Positions 14,993-24,285 are shown, counted from the stretch's first letter. The stretch is DNA of 34,147 nt from a bacterium (GCA_030648795.1 JAUSHC010000040.1:1-34147); one strand, 5' to 3'. Notes: generated from the sequence alone by a model not told the origin. Numbers and translations are program-made.

Positions 14993-17900
14993 TTACGGAG
15001 TAGAAGCGCTTATAAGTCTTCCGCGCTCTTGTTCTTGCAGATACTCGAAGATGCTCATGTCCTTATGCGAATCATTAACAGCAACCCATTCATTAATTTT
15101 GGTCATTAATGGAAGTTTTCCTTGAAGAGTATTGAATTCGTTTCGTAAAGCATCTTTATTAAGACCGCCCCACCACGAATGGTTCCCAACTCTCTGTATA
15201 AAATTTTCTGGCGTAAGGCGAGCAAATTCTCTGACGGGGATATCTCTAACCATTGGGTTGGTAATCATATCCTCCACATGCTGACCCGCAATATGATCAA
15301 GTACTGCTCCTGCCATTCCCTCCTGCTCGGAAACAGAAAGTTTTATGAGCGCATCGACAGACAAAGTCTGTCCATCTGGATGCTGTGCGAGGAATTCTGC
15401 TGTCATGACATTATCATCATCAATGACCCCACCTTCACGAAGTTGCTCCAAAACTCTCTCTTGTCCATTCCATCCGCTTCCTTCTTTCTGAAATCGTCCA
15501 AAATCCATCAAAACAAACTTGCTACTTTCCCCTTTAGGAAAGAGTTCGAGATTAAGGTTCTGTACTGCCGCTTTTGCTTCAACAAGTCCCGTGCGCGCGC
15601 TTTCAAATACATTCCCAGACCCCGTCAAACGTGTAAGATCAGCCGGCACTATAGCTCCCCGATCAGCGATCGTTCCATCACCGCCAAGAGTAACCTGCTG
15701 AATGTGTTCTTTGGTGATGAGAAAATGATCGGTTCCCTTAGTAACTAAAACACCTCCAAATTTCGTAGGATTAATCTCTGCAGTTGGAAATACATTTTTA
15801 AAATCTTGCGCCTGATCAAGTGAAACCGGCTTTTCGAGGACCGAACGGAAAAGATCTTGTTCTTTAAAAAGCGCAGTTAATGCAGCAACATCTCTTTCGC
15901 CATGTCTTAACGCATAGATGACGCGATCTGGATCAATGGCGTTATTAATTTTGCAAGCATTGAGAATCGTGACGTCACTCGTACTAAATACTCTTGCAAA
16001 ATCATTGACATGAGCCGACGCTTCCCCTAGAACTTCTGGAGGAAGATTGCTTTCGAGAACTTTTTGAAGCGTCGCGTCGGCGAGATCTTTATGTCCAAGC
16101 GCGAAGGCAAGCTCCTGTGGATTAACCACACGATTTGCATCCTTCATGGCGGATAAAATAGCATCGCTATTGAAAATTTTATTGACCGCATCAGCATCTG
16201 CCGCTGCTGCTATTTCTACTTTCGCAAGAACGTCAGGGGGAAGGTCGGCTTTAAGAACGTTCTGGAGTGAAGCGAGGTCGGAATGTTTCAACGCAAACGC
16301 GAGCTCATTTTGATTGATGGTATCGCCACTCTTTATCGCATCTACGATTCCCGAGGTTCCGAATACTTTATCGAGTGCAACGTCCGTAGTCCTTACTGGT
16401 ATTTGAGCAGTGGGATTACGAAAGAATTCTGTAAGCGCAGGTGCGGATACGCCTTTATGATCAAGAGCAAAACGCAAATGCTCGACTTTGTCGCCGCAGG
16501 CGGTTAGTTTTTCCGTATTTTTCAGTAGATCCGCTACGTCCGTCTTATCCATTCCTTGTGGAATATCTAAGTGATGATCTGATCCTGCATGAATGCCAAG
16601 CAGTTCAGCGGCTATTCCAATCTGTACTTTACTATTTAAAAGCGCACTCACGTCAACACCCGGTAATTTTACTCCAACATCCTTATTCAAAATTGCATCA
16701 CCAATAGCTTTGTTAATTGCTTCAATATTTTTTCCGTCGATTGTTATTTTTCCGCCAGCATCAAGCGCAACCGACTTATCATCAAATCCCGATACAACGT
16801 CATCACCAACTTTAATATCAACTGTTTTATCTGCGTTGAGCACGACAGTTACATTGTCATGAGGAAACGACTTCGAAAAGTCAACACTCGTTGTTTCAAC
16901 ATGCTTTGTGGAGCCATCAACAATACGTGCATACACGATCTCGTGAGCCCTATTCGTAACTCCTACCGGATTGTCTGTAATATTTTTTAAAGCATCTGCT
17001 ATCGCTTTAGGATCTTTGGAATCTATAGCAAGAGCATCGCTCGCCCCCCGAGCTACCTGCGAATCGTGAATAGACGCAGCCGATACAGTCCCATCTTTAC
17101 CCATCAATCCCTGATCTATAATGTGTGACACATCATGCGGATCGGGCTGGGTATAGTGATAAATCGCATTGTCTGGATTCGCATCGGAAGGATCAATGCC
17201 ATTACCATCTTGATTTACAAGATCAAGATGTCGCACGACACCATCCGCGCCTTTTATTTCTGACGCTGAAAGAAATGTGTGCCCATCTGCAGTTGTGGTA
17301 CTGTGAAGCCCTGTCACCTTATCGCCTGCACCCGCGCTGCTTATATATTCCGTCGCTTTCGTCAACGGTCCACCAGCCGCGAGTCTTTCTGCTTGGGATT
17401 GGAGCGAACCGGTGTTTGGCACGTTCCCCTCAACGTCGCCACCGTGGTGCTGCCCGTCTTCTTGAATATAGATAACTCGGACGTTGTGGTTGTTATCTTC
17501 GGTTGTAATAGAAATACATTCGTGCGCTTTCCCGTCACTTAAAACCTTATTATCCTCAAGCGAAAAATGTTTAATCTCAATCTTCTCAATGTGTCCACTA
17601 CCTGTCGCGTGGAATGTAACATTCTCATTGTCATGACCCAAAAGTAACTCCCCTGGAGGACCCTCTTTAACACTTATCCCAGTTTTATTCATGAAATTCT
17701 TCGCCAAAAGCTCGTAACGTAGGTGTGTTTTTTCACCTCCCGTACCTCCTTCCGCATTCCAGTCTCCACCAAACCAGCGTTCGTCGGAAGCTGAAGCACC
17801 ACCCGATCCGCTCGCAGGCGTCTCGCCAATGGGGTAATACCCTTTATACTCACCCTGCAGATTCTCTGAAAACGGTTCGCCCGTTGCTTTTACTTCAAGC

Positions 17901-20900
17901 GCATGTTTAATATGCTCTTGCAAAGCATGTGCTTCATTCGCTGCATGGTGCGCTTCCGCTGCCTTAGCGGCAATTTCTTGGACTGTCTTATCCGCAGCTG
18001 CTGCATGATCTGCCGCTGCATGCGCGATTCTCCATTTCTCCGAATCCGGATTATTTCCGATGTCTTTCACGTGCGCCAACATATCAGCAGACTGATGCGC
18101 GCGCGCCGCGGTTTCCATCGCATGCTGCAATTGTCCATCTGCAGCATTTGCCGCTTTATCTGCCTCCCCAACAACAGACTGCAATGCTTCTAATGGTTCA
18201 TCCACATCGCCGCCTTTAGGAGTATCAGTAAGATCTCCAATCGCTTTTTGTAGATCATGCAATGTTGTTTTATCTGCGTTTGCCCAATCCTTATTATCAG
18301 CAAGGGTTTTAAGTACACCCATATTTTTTGCTGCAGCTTTCGCAGCTACCGTTGCATTTTCCAAATCACGAGAAGTAGAGGTCTCCGCGCCTTCGGCTGT
18401 AAGTTTTGCCGCGCTTTCATTCGCCTCCGCATTTGCTTTCGCTTGCTCCGCGGCATGTGCCATGTAATCACCCACTAAAAAACCAGCTGCAAGCCCAGCA
18501 ACACTTCCAACTAATCGAGCGCTTGCACGCCGTGATTCTCGTCCCACTACTTCCTTTTGCTTCTCACGCGCTGCTTTCCACAAGAGATCCATGTTTTTGT
18601 CGTCCATGCCCAATTCGGCTGACTGCGCAACGACCATATTTTCAAGTTCTTCAAGCGATCGACGTAATTCTACATTTCCTAATGTATGTTTGAGTGCTCC
18701 TTCTGATTGCAAATACACACGAACATCTGCCATTGCCACAGTCACTTTTTCACGAAGCGCGATGACTGCGCTTTTATCACCCGCATCAACCGCCAATATC
18801 GCTTGCTGTAATGCAACAAGATCGCCGGCTGTTGGCGACGCCTTTTCCTCTTTGCCAAATTTCTTTTCTATCTTGCGCCACGCCATTTCCGCTGCCGCTC
18901 CTCCCATTTTCATGCCACCATATGACATGAGAGCCTGACGGATACCGGGTATTCCGTACGCAAGAAGACCAAGCGAGCTCATGACAACACCTTGTTTAAA
19001 GCGCTCGTCGATTTCATCACCGGGGCGCAATGTTTGAAGGACTTTATCCTTAAACGACATTGCTTCCCCATCTGCCCGAGGCTCTGGCGCTATTTTATCC
19101 TTCCACTTTTTCATACCTTGACGCGCTATACCGGAAAGATGTTCCTTTGTTTCGTTCTCCACCAGACGGTTCATCTGCTCCATTCGGTAGGCACGGCAAA
19201 CAGAATCAACGATTGCTATCTCTTCAGGAGAAAGAGCTTCAGCCTTATCTCCCGTTCTCTCTTGCTTGATCTGATTCTCAACTTGTATTTTCAACGTATC
19301 AGTAATGTAAGTGTCAATACCTTGTTTATACCGCCCAATCAAATCATTGCGCTGCTCCTCCTGCCATGGATTTTGTAATTTTGCAATTTCTGCGCGAACT
19401 TCTTGAAAACTCCCTGTTCCTTCTCTCGTTTTACCTAAATATCCTTCTTTTACTTTCACGTTAACAGCAGTAGCAAGCGCATCGTCTTCACGTTTCTTAT
19501 GCCGTTGCAAATCAACGAGCGCTTCTGTCATGCGCGCTTGCAATTTTTCCTGTGCTCCTTCATTCCCTTTCCATTCTTGAGCGACTTTTCCTTTTTCCGC
19601 TTGCGCATGACTCGCTTCTCGCCAACTCTTTATAAGACGAACTGCCGCAATACCTGTAATCCCCACTCCAATAGCAATCGATGAAAAAGGATTTAAAAGC
19701 GCCGTGCCTGCGGCAAGCTTTACTGCAATGCTCGCTCCGCCATACCCCAGAAGGTTCTTCGCGATTGTCGTTTTGATTCCTTTATCTATCTTTTCTTGCG
19801 TAATGCGCGCTGCCGCCTCTTGTTGAATCCGCTCCTGCGCTGCCGTATACATGGTACGTACCGTTTCTTTCCACCAACCATATCGAGCGTATTCTTTTTC
19901 TCTTTCTTTTGAATCTACAATCTTTGCTTTAATTTCACGATTATCTAGGAATGCAGCCTTATCGTCAATAAGATTTTCAGGGTAACCTTCTTTACTAAAC
20001 AATTTCCAAGCAGCTTTGAGAAGTAAATCTTCCCGTTTGGCTTTAAGGGTTTCTTTCGTTTCTCCCGGTGCACCGGTAAATCCATTTAAAATAGAAGCGA
20101 GCAGTTCCGGAAACTGCGTCTTTAATTTCTCTTCTATGTCCTCTTTCGTGAGACTCTCTCTCCCCGTTACTTTTTGCAATAACTCGCGCTGCCGTCCCGC
20201 GCGGTCGGTAACACCCTTTTCTTTTTTCTGTTTTGCTTCGGAGGCGAGGGCGGCTTTTGCCTCGTCCAATCGGGTTTGAAGCGCGGCGAGGGCGTCATCG
20301 CCTTCCTTTTTGTTTTCGGCGATGATATCGGCGAGTAACTTTTGAAATTCTGGGTCATCGGGAGTCGCTTCTGTTCCCGCATGTGTACCTGCGAATCTCC
20401 TCTTTGCTTCAGCTTCATCATCGCCAATACCAAGAAGCAGAAGATCTTTCTGAATAGCGACTAACGCACTCTGAATTTCTGGTGCAAACTTTTTTGCTTT
20501 TGCGTCTACAATAAAATCGTCTACTACTTGCAATGCATCCGTTCGCGCTTTCACGAAAGAATCATGATGCATTTGCTCACTCGCGGAACCAATTTTTACT
20601 ACAGCAATTATTTCTGGCTCTTTGTCTTTTAATTTTTTTGATAAGTCATTCAGGTCCGCAATCTTGTCGGATGCAGTATCGCTCAATTTAATATCAACAC
20701 CAAAAATATTCGTTCGGATTTCTTCGAGTGCGATTTTTAAAACGTCGTTATTGAGATCTTTTACTCGTTCGATTAGCTTCTTTACATCGTCAAGTAAACC
20801 CCGCCGTTGTTTAACAAAATCTGGATGATTCTTTTTTTCAAAAGTTGATCCTTCGTAAATTGTATCTCGCCGTTTTTTCTCCTTCACGTCGTTCTCTTTA

Positions 20901-21664
20901 TTTCGACGTGCATCTTCTACATCTTTTTCTTTTTTCTCTTTATCGCTCTTTTTCTTACGCTCTCGCACGAGCTCTTGCGTTTTTTTGCGTATATCATCAT
21001 GTAGGGTTCCAAGGGTGTTTCGCTTTTCTTTATCAATAAGTTTTTTTGCTGTTGCTCGATCCTGACCATCTGTTTTATCAACTTTCCTCCCTATCGCCTC
21101 CATATCAAGTGGTGCGTTTTTATCAGGGTCTTTCCCTGTTCTTTTCCTAAACTCGGCTATCGCCTTCTTTGAATCATCATCTTCTTCGACACTAACGGCC
21201 AAAATTTTGTTTCGTATATCCTTAAATTTCTTAAGCAGTTCCGTGACACTATCATTGCTTGCTACGTCAATTTGCTTATTCACCTCATCGAGAAGTCTAT
21301 TGCGGAAATCTAAAAAATCTCTATGATCAGCCTTTTCATAGTCAGTTCCTTCTTTCTCTAGTGCTCGTAAAGCATCTTCTTGTGTCTTTAGCTCTGCAAT
21401 AAATTGGGTATTAGCAGCTTCGATTTTTAGAGCGAGACCTACTAGATCAGTCTCATCATCTTTCTCTGACAATTCTTCATAGAGCTGAATAATTTCTTTC
21501 TGCATTTTTAATAGTTCTTCTATTTTTTTATCCGCCTCTTCTCCGCGCGCATCAAAACGTTTCCGTAATTCTTCTACAGTAAGACCTTGCTTTTCTACCA
21601 AAGCATCATACTTCTCAAATCGAGTTAGTTCTGGAGGTCGAACCGTGTCGGGTGTAGGGGGCAT
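14993..21664 (-). CDS. Giant (2223 aa) coiled-coil/Ala-rich protein with internal hydrophobic segments and tandem repeats
   Basis: Uninterrupted ORF; N-terminal charged coiled coil, hydrophobic segments (ALLNPFSSIAIGVGITGIAAV; LVGSVAGLAAGFLVGDYMAHAA), Ala/His-rich middle, C-terminal repeats. Confidence 0.9.
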   Translation of the reverse strand: MPPTPDTVRPPELTRFEKYDALVEKQGLTVEELRKRFDARGEEADKKIEELLKMQKEIIQLYEELSEKDDETDLVGLALKIEAANTQFIAELKTQEDALRALEKEGTDYEKADHRDFLDFRNRLLDEVNKQIDVASNDSVTELLKKFKDIRNKILAVSVEEDDDSKKAIAEFRKRTGKDPDKNAPLDMEAIGRKVDKTDGQDRATAKKLIDKEKRNTLGTLHDDIRKKTQELVRERKKKSDKEKKEKDVEDARRNKENDVKEKKRRDTIYEGSTFEKKNHPDFVKQRRGLLDDVKKLIERVKDLNNDVLKIALEEIRTNIFGVDIKLSDTASDKIADLNDLSKKLKDKEPEIIAVVKIGSASEQMHHDSFVKARTDALQVVDDFIVDAKAKKFAPEIQSALVAIQKDLLLLGIGDDEAEAKRRFAGTHAGTEATPDDPEFQKLLADIIAENKKEGDDALAALQTRLDEAKAALASEAKQKKEKGVTDRAGRQRELLQKVTGRESLTKEDIEEKLKTQFPELLASILNGFTGAPGETKETLKAKREDLLLKAAWKLFSKEGYPENLIDDKAAFLDNREIKAKIVDSKEREKEYARYGWWKETVRTMYTAAQERIQQEAAARITQEKIDKGIKTTIAKNLLGYGGASIAVKLAAGTALLNPFSSIAIGVGITGIAAVRLIKSWREASHAQAEKGKVAQEWKGNEGAQEKLQARMTEALVDLQRHKKREDDALATAVNVKVKEGYLGKTREGTGSFQEVRAEIAKLQNPWQEEQRNDLIGRYKQGIDTYITDTLKIQVENQIKQERTGDKAEALSPEEIAIVDSVCRAYRMEQMNRLVENETKEHLSGIARQGMKKWKDKIAPEPRADGEAMSFKDKVLQTLRPGDEIDERFKQGVVMSSLGLLAYGIPGIRQALMSYGGMKMGGAAAEMAWRKIEKKFGKEEKASPTAGDLVALQQAILAVDAGDKSAVIALREKVTVAMADVRVYLQSEGALKHTLGNVELRRSLEELENMVVAQSAELGMDDKNMDLLWKAAREKQKEVVGRESRRASARLVGSVAGLAAGFLVGDYMAHAAEQAKANAEANESAAKLTAEGAETSTSRDLENATVAAKAAAKNMGVLKTLADNKDWANADKTTLHDLQKAIGDLTDTPKGGDVDEPLEALQSVVGEADKAANAADGQLQHAMETAARAHQSADMLAHVKDIGNNPDSEKWRIAHAAADHAAAADKTVQEIAAKAAEAHHAANEAHALQEHIKHALEVKATGEPFSENLQGEYKGYYPIGETPASGSGGASASDERWFGGDWNAEGGTGGEKTHLRYELLAKNFMNKTGISVKEGPPGELLLGHDNENVTFHATGSGHIEKIEIKHFSLEDNKVLSDGKAHECISITTEDNNHNVRVIYIQEDGQHHGGDVEGNVPNTGSLQSQAERLAAGGPLTKATEYISSAGAGDKVTGLHSTTTADGHTFLSASEIKGADGVVRHLDLVNQDGNGIDPSDANPDNAIYHYTQPDPHDVSHIIDQGLMGKDGTVSAASIHDSQVARGASDALAIDSKDPKAIADALKNITDNPVGVTNRAHEIVYARIVDGSTKHVETTSVDFSKSFPHDNVTVVLNADKTVDIKVGDDVVSGFDDKSVALDAGGKITIDGKNIEAINKAIGDAILNKDVGVKLPGVDVSALLNSKVQIGIAAELLGIHAGSDHHLDIPQGMDKTDVADLLKNTEKLTACGDKVEHLRFALDHKGVSAPALTEFFRNPTAQIPVRTTDVALDKVFGTSGIVDAIKSGDTINQNELAFALKHSDLASLQNVLKADLPPDVLAKVEIAAAADADAVNKIFNSDAILSAMKDANRVVNPQELAFALGHKDLADATLQKVLESNLPPEVLGEASAHVNDFARVFSTSDVTILNACKINNAIDPDRVIYALRHGERDVAALTALFKEQDLFRSVLEKPVSLDQAQDFKNVFPTAEINPTKFGGVLVTKGTDHFLITKEHIQQVTLGGDGTIADRGAIVPADLTRLTGSGNVFESARTGLVEAKAAVQNLNLELFPKGESSKFVLMDFGRFQKEGSGWNGQERVLEQLREGGVIDDDNVMTAEFLAQHPDGQTLSVDALIKLSVSEQEGMAGAVLDHIAGQHVEDMITNPMVRDIPVREFARLTPENFIQRVGNHSWWGGLNKDALRNEFNTLQGKLPLMTKINEWVAVNDSHKDMSIFEYLQEQERGRLISASTP

Positions 21665-21673
21665 AAGGGTGGA

Positions 21674-21901
21674 TTATAATGCCTGTAATTTTTTCGTGTG
21701 CTCTTTAATTTTTTGTTCGTCGAGGAGCTGGTGGAGATGCGTCAAGAGCTTGCGCTGATCTTTGGCGATCGCGTTTGTTGTGTTGGTGAATGTGCGATAG
21801 GCGGCGTTCAAACGGTTCATTTTTTCTTCAATCGCTGCCGCGTCGCGCTCATGTGTTGTTGGTGGCGCTCCTGCTGTTACGGACATTGTTGTAGCTGTCA
21901 T
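21674..21901 (-). CDS. Hypothetical small helical protein (75 aa)
   Basis: ORF co-directional with and 10 nt upstream of the giant ORF; predicted coiled coil. Confidence 0.55.
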   Translation of the reverse strand: MTATTMSVTAGAPPTTHERDAAAIEEKMNRLNAAYRTFTNTTNAIAKDQRKLLTHLHQLLDEQKIKEHTKKLQAL

Positions 21902-21974
21902 TCCCGCGAAGGCGGGAATCTAGACCTAAGTAAAATTCTTTTGTTTACTGGATCCCCGCCTACGCGGGGATGAC
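21898..21974. repeat. Inverted-repeat intergenic element (GTCATTCCCGCG...CGCGGGGATGAC)
   Basis: tgtcattcccgcgaaggcgggaatctag ... ctggatccccgcctacgcggggatgaca; two internal hairpins within a larger inverted repeat. Confidence 0.85.
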
Positions 21975-21982
21975 AAGGGATG

Positions 21983-22336
21983 TTACGCGGCCACCGATGC
22001 ACGGCTTTCTTTCGTGCTTGCTAAAAAATCTTCGCGGAACGAACGCATGGTCTCCTCCACTATTTTTGGAAAATCCGGAATGCTTTTTTGAAACAGTGTC
22101 GTCAAATCTTCAAACTTTTCTTTCTCTGCGAGTTCAGTCGCGCGCGGAACATCGCCCTCGGGAAGCGCGCGCATCGCGGCAAAACCGAGCCGCTCAATAA
22201 ATTGCCCTTCCAAACGCCGTTGGTAGTTCTCTTTGTACTCTGCCGGAAGCGCGGTGAGCTTCGCTTCGATAAGGAGCGCTTCAATAAAAGGGGTCAGTGG
22301 GGATTTTGAAAGGTTGGATTCAATGGCGAGTGCCAT
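21983..22336 (-). CDS. Hypothetical protein (117 aa)
   Basis: Intact ORF, co-directional with the giant ORF: MALAIESNLSKSPLTPFIEALLIEAKLTALPAEYKENYQRRLEGQFIERLG... Confidence 0.7.
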   Translation of the reverse strand: MALAIESNLSKSPLTPFIEALLIEAKLTALPAEYKENYQRRLEGQFIERLGFAAMRALPEGDVPRATELAEKEKFEDLTTLFQKSIPDFPKIVEETMRSFREDFLASTKESRASVAA

Positions 22337-22440
22337 AAATTTTATTAGGAAAAGTGATTAAAAGCGATACTCGCATCATAGCAAACTTTTTCCCTCTTGT
22401 CAAATAAAAACTAACTTAAAATCCTAACGATGCGACTATT

Positions 22441-22513
22441 GACCCCGTTAGAAGCCGCCCTGCCGAAGGCAGTGCTACGGACACCTTAGGGCGTCCTGCT
22501 TCTAACGGGGTTG
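22441..22513. repeat. Palindromic repeat family P3 (ACCCCGTTAGAAGC/GCTTCTAACGGGGTT), long copy
   Basis: gaccccgttagaagccgccctgccgaaggcagtgctacggacaccttagggcgtcctgcttctaacggggtt. Confidence 0.85.
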
Positions 22514-22539
22514 ACGTAAGTGCGAAGCTGTGCTATGAT
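22511..22539 (+). promoter_or_regulatory. Sigma70-type promoter
   Basis: TTGACG (22511-22516), 17-nt spacer, TATGAT (22534-22539); the -35 box overlaps the end of the P3 palindrome. Confidence 0.75.
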
Positions 22540-22639
22540 GGCATGTTGCTCCGATTTGTTGAAAGGTTGTGTTTCGGGCTCGGTGCTCGAACACGACTTC
22601 TCAATTACACCATCGGGCACTGTCCTGGAGGGACAAGTC

Positions 22640-23329
22640 ATGATAGACGCACGGAATTTTTTGGAAAAGTGGTGGACCGTACTGCTCATCGGCGTCCTCG
22701 TGATCGTCGCGGTCGGCAAGGACGAGTTGTCCAAGGCCATCATGGATCACCCGCTCCGCGTCTTCGGGATCGGAACGGCGGCGGCGATCATCGCGGCTTT
22801 CGGCGTTGCACTCCTCCTCTGGAAGTGCTGCCCGAACTTCGAGGAGCTCAAGGAACTGATGAAGAAGTACTCCAATGAGCTCGGCATCAAAATCGAGGGG
22901 CTCGGGACGAAGTTCGCGAGTGTCGAGGGGGTACTCGCGGACATGAAGAGGGAACTGGCGGAGATCAAAGCGAAGATCACTCCGCCGGCGACTCCTTCGA
23001 CTCCCCCAGCTGCTTCCCCCGCACCTGCGCCAGCTCCGGGTTTGCCTGCTCCGGCTCCCAAACCGAGCAAGGCCGAGGCGATCGCTGCGCTTACGAAGGC
23101 GGTCGAGAATCTCGACGGAGCGGTCACTCGCCTCGGCGAGATCCGAATCGAAGAGGACACCGCTCGGACGACCGAGAATGCGGCGATCGTCGCGCTCGGC
23201 ACGAAGATGATGGAGGTTGGCGATAAGCTTACGACCATCGCCACACCCCCGGCTCCGCCGGCACCTCCCGCGCCTCCGGCCCCACCGGCCGCTGCACCCG
23301 CGGGGACGCCCGGCGCCGGCGCTCCGTAA
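22640..23329 (+). CDS. Hypothetical two-TM protein with coiled coil and Pro/Ala-rich linkers; GC-rich
   Basis: MIDARNFLEKWWTVLLIGVLVIVAVGKDELSKAIMDHPLRVFGIGTAAAIIAAFGVALLLWKCC...; RBS GGAGGG at 22627-22632; promoter upstream and terminator downstream. Confidence 0.8.
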   Translation: MIDARNFLEKWWTVLLIGVLVIVAVGKDELSKAIMDHPLRVFGIGTAAAIIAAFGVALLLWKCCPNFEELKELMKKYSNELGIKIEGLGTKFASVEGVLADMKRELAEIKAKITPPATPSTPPAASPAPAPAPGLPAPAPKPSKAEAIAALTKAVENLDGAVTRLGEIRIEEDTARTTENAAIVALGTKMMEVGDKLTTIATPPAPPAPPAPPAPPAAAPAGTPGAGAP

Positions 23330-23337
23330 GTACGGAA

Positions 23338-23394
23338 CCCGAGATTGTACAACACCAAGAGATGTACTACAGCTCTCGGTGTTGTACACTCGGG
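23338..23394. repeat. Palindromic repeat family P1 (extended copy)
   Basis: cccgagattgtacaacacc...ggtgttgtacactcggg. Confidence 0.8.
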
Positions 23395-23405
23395 CGAGTT
23401 TCACA

Positions 23406-23445
23406 AAGGACTGTCTTCTACGGAAGCCAGTCCTTATTTTTTTTC
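23406..23445 (+). terminator. Rho-independent terminator
   Basis: AAGGACTG tcttctacggaagc CAGTCCTT ATTTTTTTTC. Confidence 0.92.
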
Positions 23446-23451
23446 TTTATA

Positions 23452-23710
23452 ACCCCTCCTCGCCTCCCCTTGAAAAGGGGAGGAAATCTATAGATGTCTT
23501 GCCATGCTCGTACAGGAGAGGAAATCTAGAAAAGCGATACTTATTTTTTTGTAAATCCATCGTAGAAGGACTATCCAACTTTTTATGCAAATTTCTCTTA
23601 CTAAAATCCCTCCCATCCTCCCTTTTACAAAGGGAGGAGTCATCTTTCCTCTTTAGAAAAGGGGGATTAAGGGAGAAAATAATGGATGTCTTGCCATACT
23701 CGTACGTGAA
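23452..23710. repeat. Cluster of CCCTCC/GGGAGG hairpins (family P2) with direct repeats
   Basis: cccctcctcgcctccccttgaaaaggggagg; ccctcccatcctcccttttacaaagggagg; atgtcttgccat(g/a)ctcgtac occurs twice (~23493 and ~23683). Confidence 0.8.
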
Positions 23711-23736
23711 TGCTATTGTAAAAAGATGAAAATGAT

Positions 23737-23814
23737 GGACCCGTAGTGTAGCCTGGTTAACACGCCTCCTTGTCACGGAGGAAATCACCGGTTCGAATCC
23801 GGCCGGGTCCGCCA
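23737..23814 (+). tRNA. tRNA-Asp (GTC)
   Basis: ggacccgtagtgtagcctggttaacacgcctccttGTCacggaggaaatcaccggttcgaatccggccgggtccgCCA; 7-bp acceptor, anticodon loop TTGTCAC, T loop TTCGAAT, encoded CCA. Confidence 0.97.
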
Positions 23815-23846
23815 GTTCAATCAAATCACTCTAACCATTCACGCCT

Positions 23847-24065
23847 ATGTCAGAAAGAGAACAACCTCCAAAAGATGAACTCGATCGAATGATCCTCAAT
23901 ACATTGGTAAGTGGAAGAAAAAAGGCGGAGCAACAAGAAGGAAGATGTTCCGTATGCGGAGCTCCAACGGTTAATGGCGCCAATTTCTGCAGCGGCTGTG
24001 GCGCAACATTCCTCACGGATGAGGAAATAAGAAAAATGGGGACGGCACCGGAAACAGGAAAGTAG
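23847..24065 (+). CDS. Zinc-ribbon domain protein (72 aa)
   Basis: GRCSVCGAPTVNGANFCSGCGATF, two CxxC knuckles. Confidence 0.85.
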   Translation: MSEREQPPKDELDRMILNTLVSGRKKAEQQEGRCSVCGAPTVNGANFCSGCGATFLTDEEIRKMGTAPETGK

Positions 24066-24081
24066 ATTGTACGACAAAATA

Positions 24082-24120
24082 CAAAGTCCCACTTCTTTTT
24101 GGAGGTGGGACTTTTCGTTT
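24082..24120 (+). terminator. Rho-independent terminator
   Basis: aagtcccac ttctttttgga ggtgggactt ttcgttt. Confidence 0.85.
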
Positions 24121-24127
24121 GCAAGAG

Positions 24128-24282
24128 CTAGTACCGCTTTAAGTTAAACTTTTCGGTCATTGCGAGGACTCCGACCGCGGTCGGAGGACGTGGCAATCCC
24201 CTGGTAATCGTGAGATTGCTTCACCGGGTTCGCAATGACAGACTGGGTGGTTAACCGCAAAATTAAGTTAAAGCGGTACTAG
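24128..24282. mobile_element. MITE-like element with 20-bp terminal inverted repeats
   Basis: Termini ctagtaccgctttaagttaa / ttaagttaaagcggtactag (1 mismatch); inside, gtcattgcgagg...cgcaatgac nested palindrome. Confidence 0.75.
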
Positions 24283-24285
24283 AAT

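Noticed and set aside
22601-23404. Minus-strand ORFs 22601-23404 and 22747-23358
   Set aside because: Shadow ORFs opposite the GC-rich plus-strand gene, which has a promoter, RBS and terminator.
23447-23824. Minus-strand ORF of 125 aa
   Set aside because: Runs through the P2 repeat cluster and the tRNA-Asp gene; peptide is repeat-derived.
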